From positions 1,518,501 to 1,582,500 of the forward strand of contig CANTUQ010000109.1 in the NCBI GenBank assembly GCA_947683425.1: a DNA stretch of 64,000 nucleotides, read 5' to 3'. The DNA comes from Excoecaria cochinchinensis. Its lineage: Eukaryota; Streptophyta; Magnoliopsida; Malpighiales; Euphorbiaceae. The notes beneath the pieces are model-generated. The model ran no database searches. It was not told the DNA's origin and worked only from the letters and a program-made list of their open reading frames with translations. Each line of letters starts with the position of its first letter. Within the stretch, counting starts at the first letter, position 1. Of this stretch, positions 63,110-64,000 are shown piece after piece. The position numbers and the translations under genes were made by a program.

Positions 63110-64000
63110 TTTTACAGTTGGGATTTGTTTTTGTTTATTTAAATCCTTTTTTTTTATTATTCTCATTTAATATTTTTTATATTTTCCCCAAAAAAATCAA
63201 ATCAAATGGTATGAAATTATATGAATTACCCCATTTTTAACTATTCTTTTCTAAAATGCTCTTGTTATTTAGAGAATTTTTTCGTTTTAAATTGCCCCAT
63301 TTTAGGTTTTTCTCCTTAAATATTTCAAAAAAAGAAAACCTATTTACTCAGTCTCTCTTGAAATTGATTCTGAATTTTATATATGCTTAAACAGATATGA
63401 AATTAATTTTTTATAGCGCAGGTGATCGTCAATGGTGGCATTGGTGGAGATTTCTTTAGGAGTGGTGTAAAGGCAACAGCTCCGACAGCAAAAACACCTT
63501 CGATGTCTTTCCTCATTGTTTATTACACTTATTTCTAACCATCTCTTGATAATTATTGTCCTAATTCTAAATCTCCTTCTAATTTACTGTACAAGACATA
63601 TAATCTCATTTACAATGCTAATTACTTTTCTGTTAGAGATTGGAATGGTGGGTTTGTGATTTTTTTTTTTAGAAATTTATGTCTTCTATGAGAATGTTTT
63701 AGTTACTTTCGGTTTTAGAAATTGATGTTAATTTTTAAAAGAAAGTGGATCGTTTAGCCAATACAAGCTAAAAATTTTGTCTCGAGAGCCAATCGCTGTG
63801 GTTTTCTTTCTTGTGTTTATCAGTACAGTTGAAGCTAATTATTCTATGAATTTATATATGTTGCATGAACATTTATGTCAAGTTTTATAATATATCGTGT
63901 GCGTTTTTATTTTGTTATGATGTTGAAAGGCTATTGTATTTATTTGGATTGTGCAAATAATGTTATATGAACAGGCTATTTTAATTTTTTTGTTTGCTTG
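63110..64000. other. Intergenic DNA upstream of the homeodomain gene
   Basis: No coding region or repeat could be supported up to the window edge. Confidence 0.6.

Overview
The window looks like nuclear DNA of a dicot plant. It is AT-rich and has spliceosomal introns, an SKP1-like gene, a plant-type homeodomain gene, and dense LTR retrotransposons and short hAT-type elements. Only two cellular protein genes are supported. One is a short single-exon SKP1-like gene (50839-51273, +). The other is an eight-exon homeodomain gene (55018-62796, -) encoding a predicted 530-residue protein; all its introns have GT-AG ends and the reading frame is kept throughout. A decayed LINE tail (52834-54420) lies between them.

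Layout of the left part. A broken Ty1/copia RT-RNase H remnant with a probable LTR-like tail (1-2600) is followed by AT-rich sequence with a degenerate ~135-bp tandem repeat. Next comes a hAT-type non-autonomous element (6353-7213) and a complete but dead Tnt1/Tork-like copia element (7382-12123, -, target duplication AGATA). A 3-kb hAT-type element with a satellite-like array inside it follows (12322-15348).

The middle, about 16.0-49.1 kb, is one nested insertion nest that can be ordered from target-site duplications. The outer shell is a decayed Tat-lineage Ty3/gypsy element (+). It has LTRs at 16014-16462 and 48601-~49090, gag at 36405-37905, pol at 40718-44510 and an antisense, probably intron-containing extra gene at 47356-45525. 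A large Ogre-like element (16465-36399, -, duplication CCCGT, tRNA-Arg-type primer site) split it near its 5' end. That element keeps 2.4-kb LTRs and gag but has lost nearly all of pol, and its 3' untranslated region carries a four-subunit higher-order tandem repeat. A SIRE-like copia element (18662-27795, -, duplication GGCGC) then landed inside the Ogre-like 3' LTR. Independently, the Tat shell received a solo LTR related to the Ogre-like LTR, in the opposite orientation (37906-40717), and two hAT-type MITEs of one family (44677-45273 and 47708-48396), each with a perfect 8-bp duplication.

No intact mobile element, RNA gene or CRISPR array was found. All retroelement coding regions carry stops or frameshifts. 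LTR identities and ages were judged by eye only. Gene and lineage names come from recognised motifs, not from database searches.
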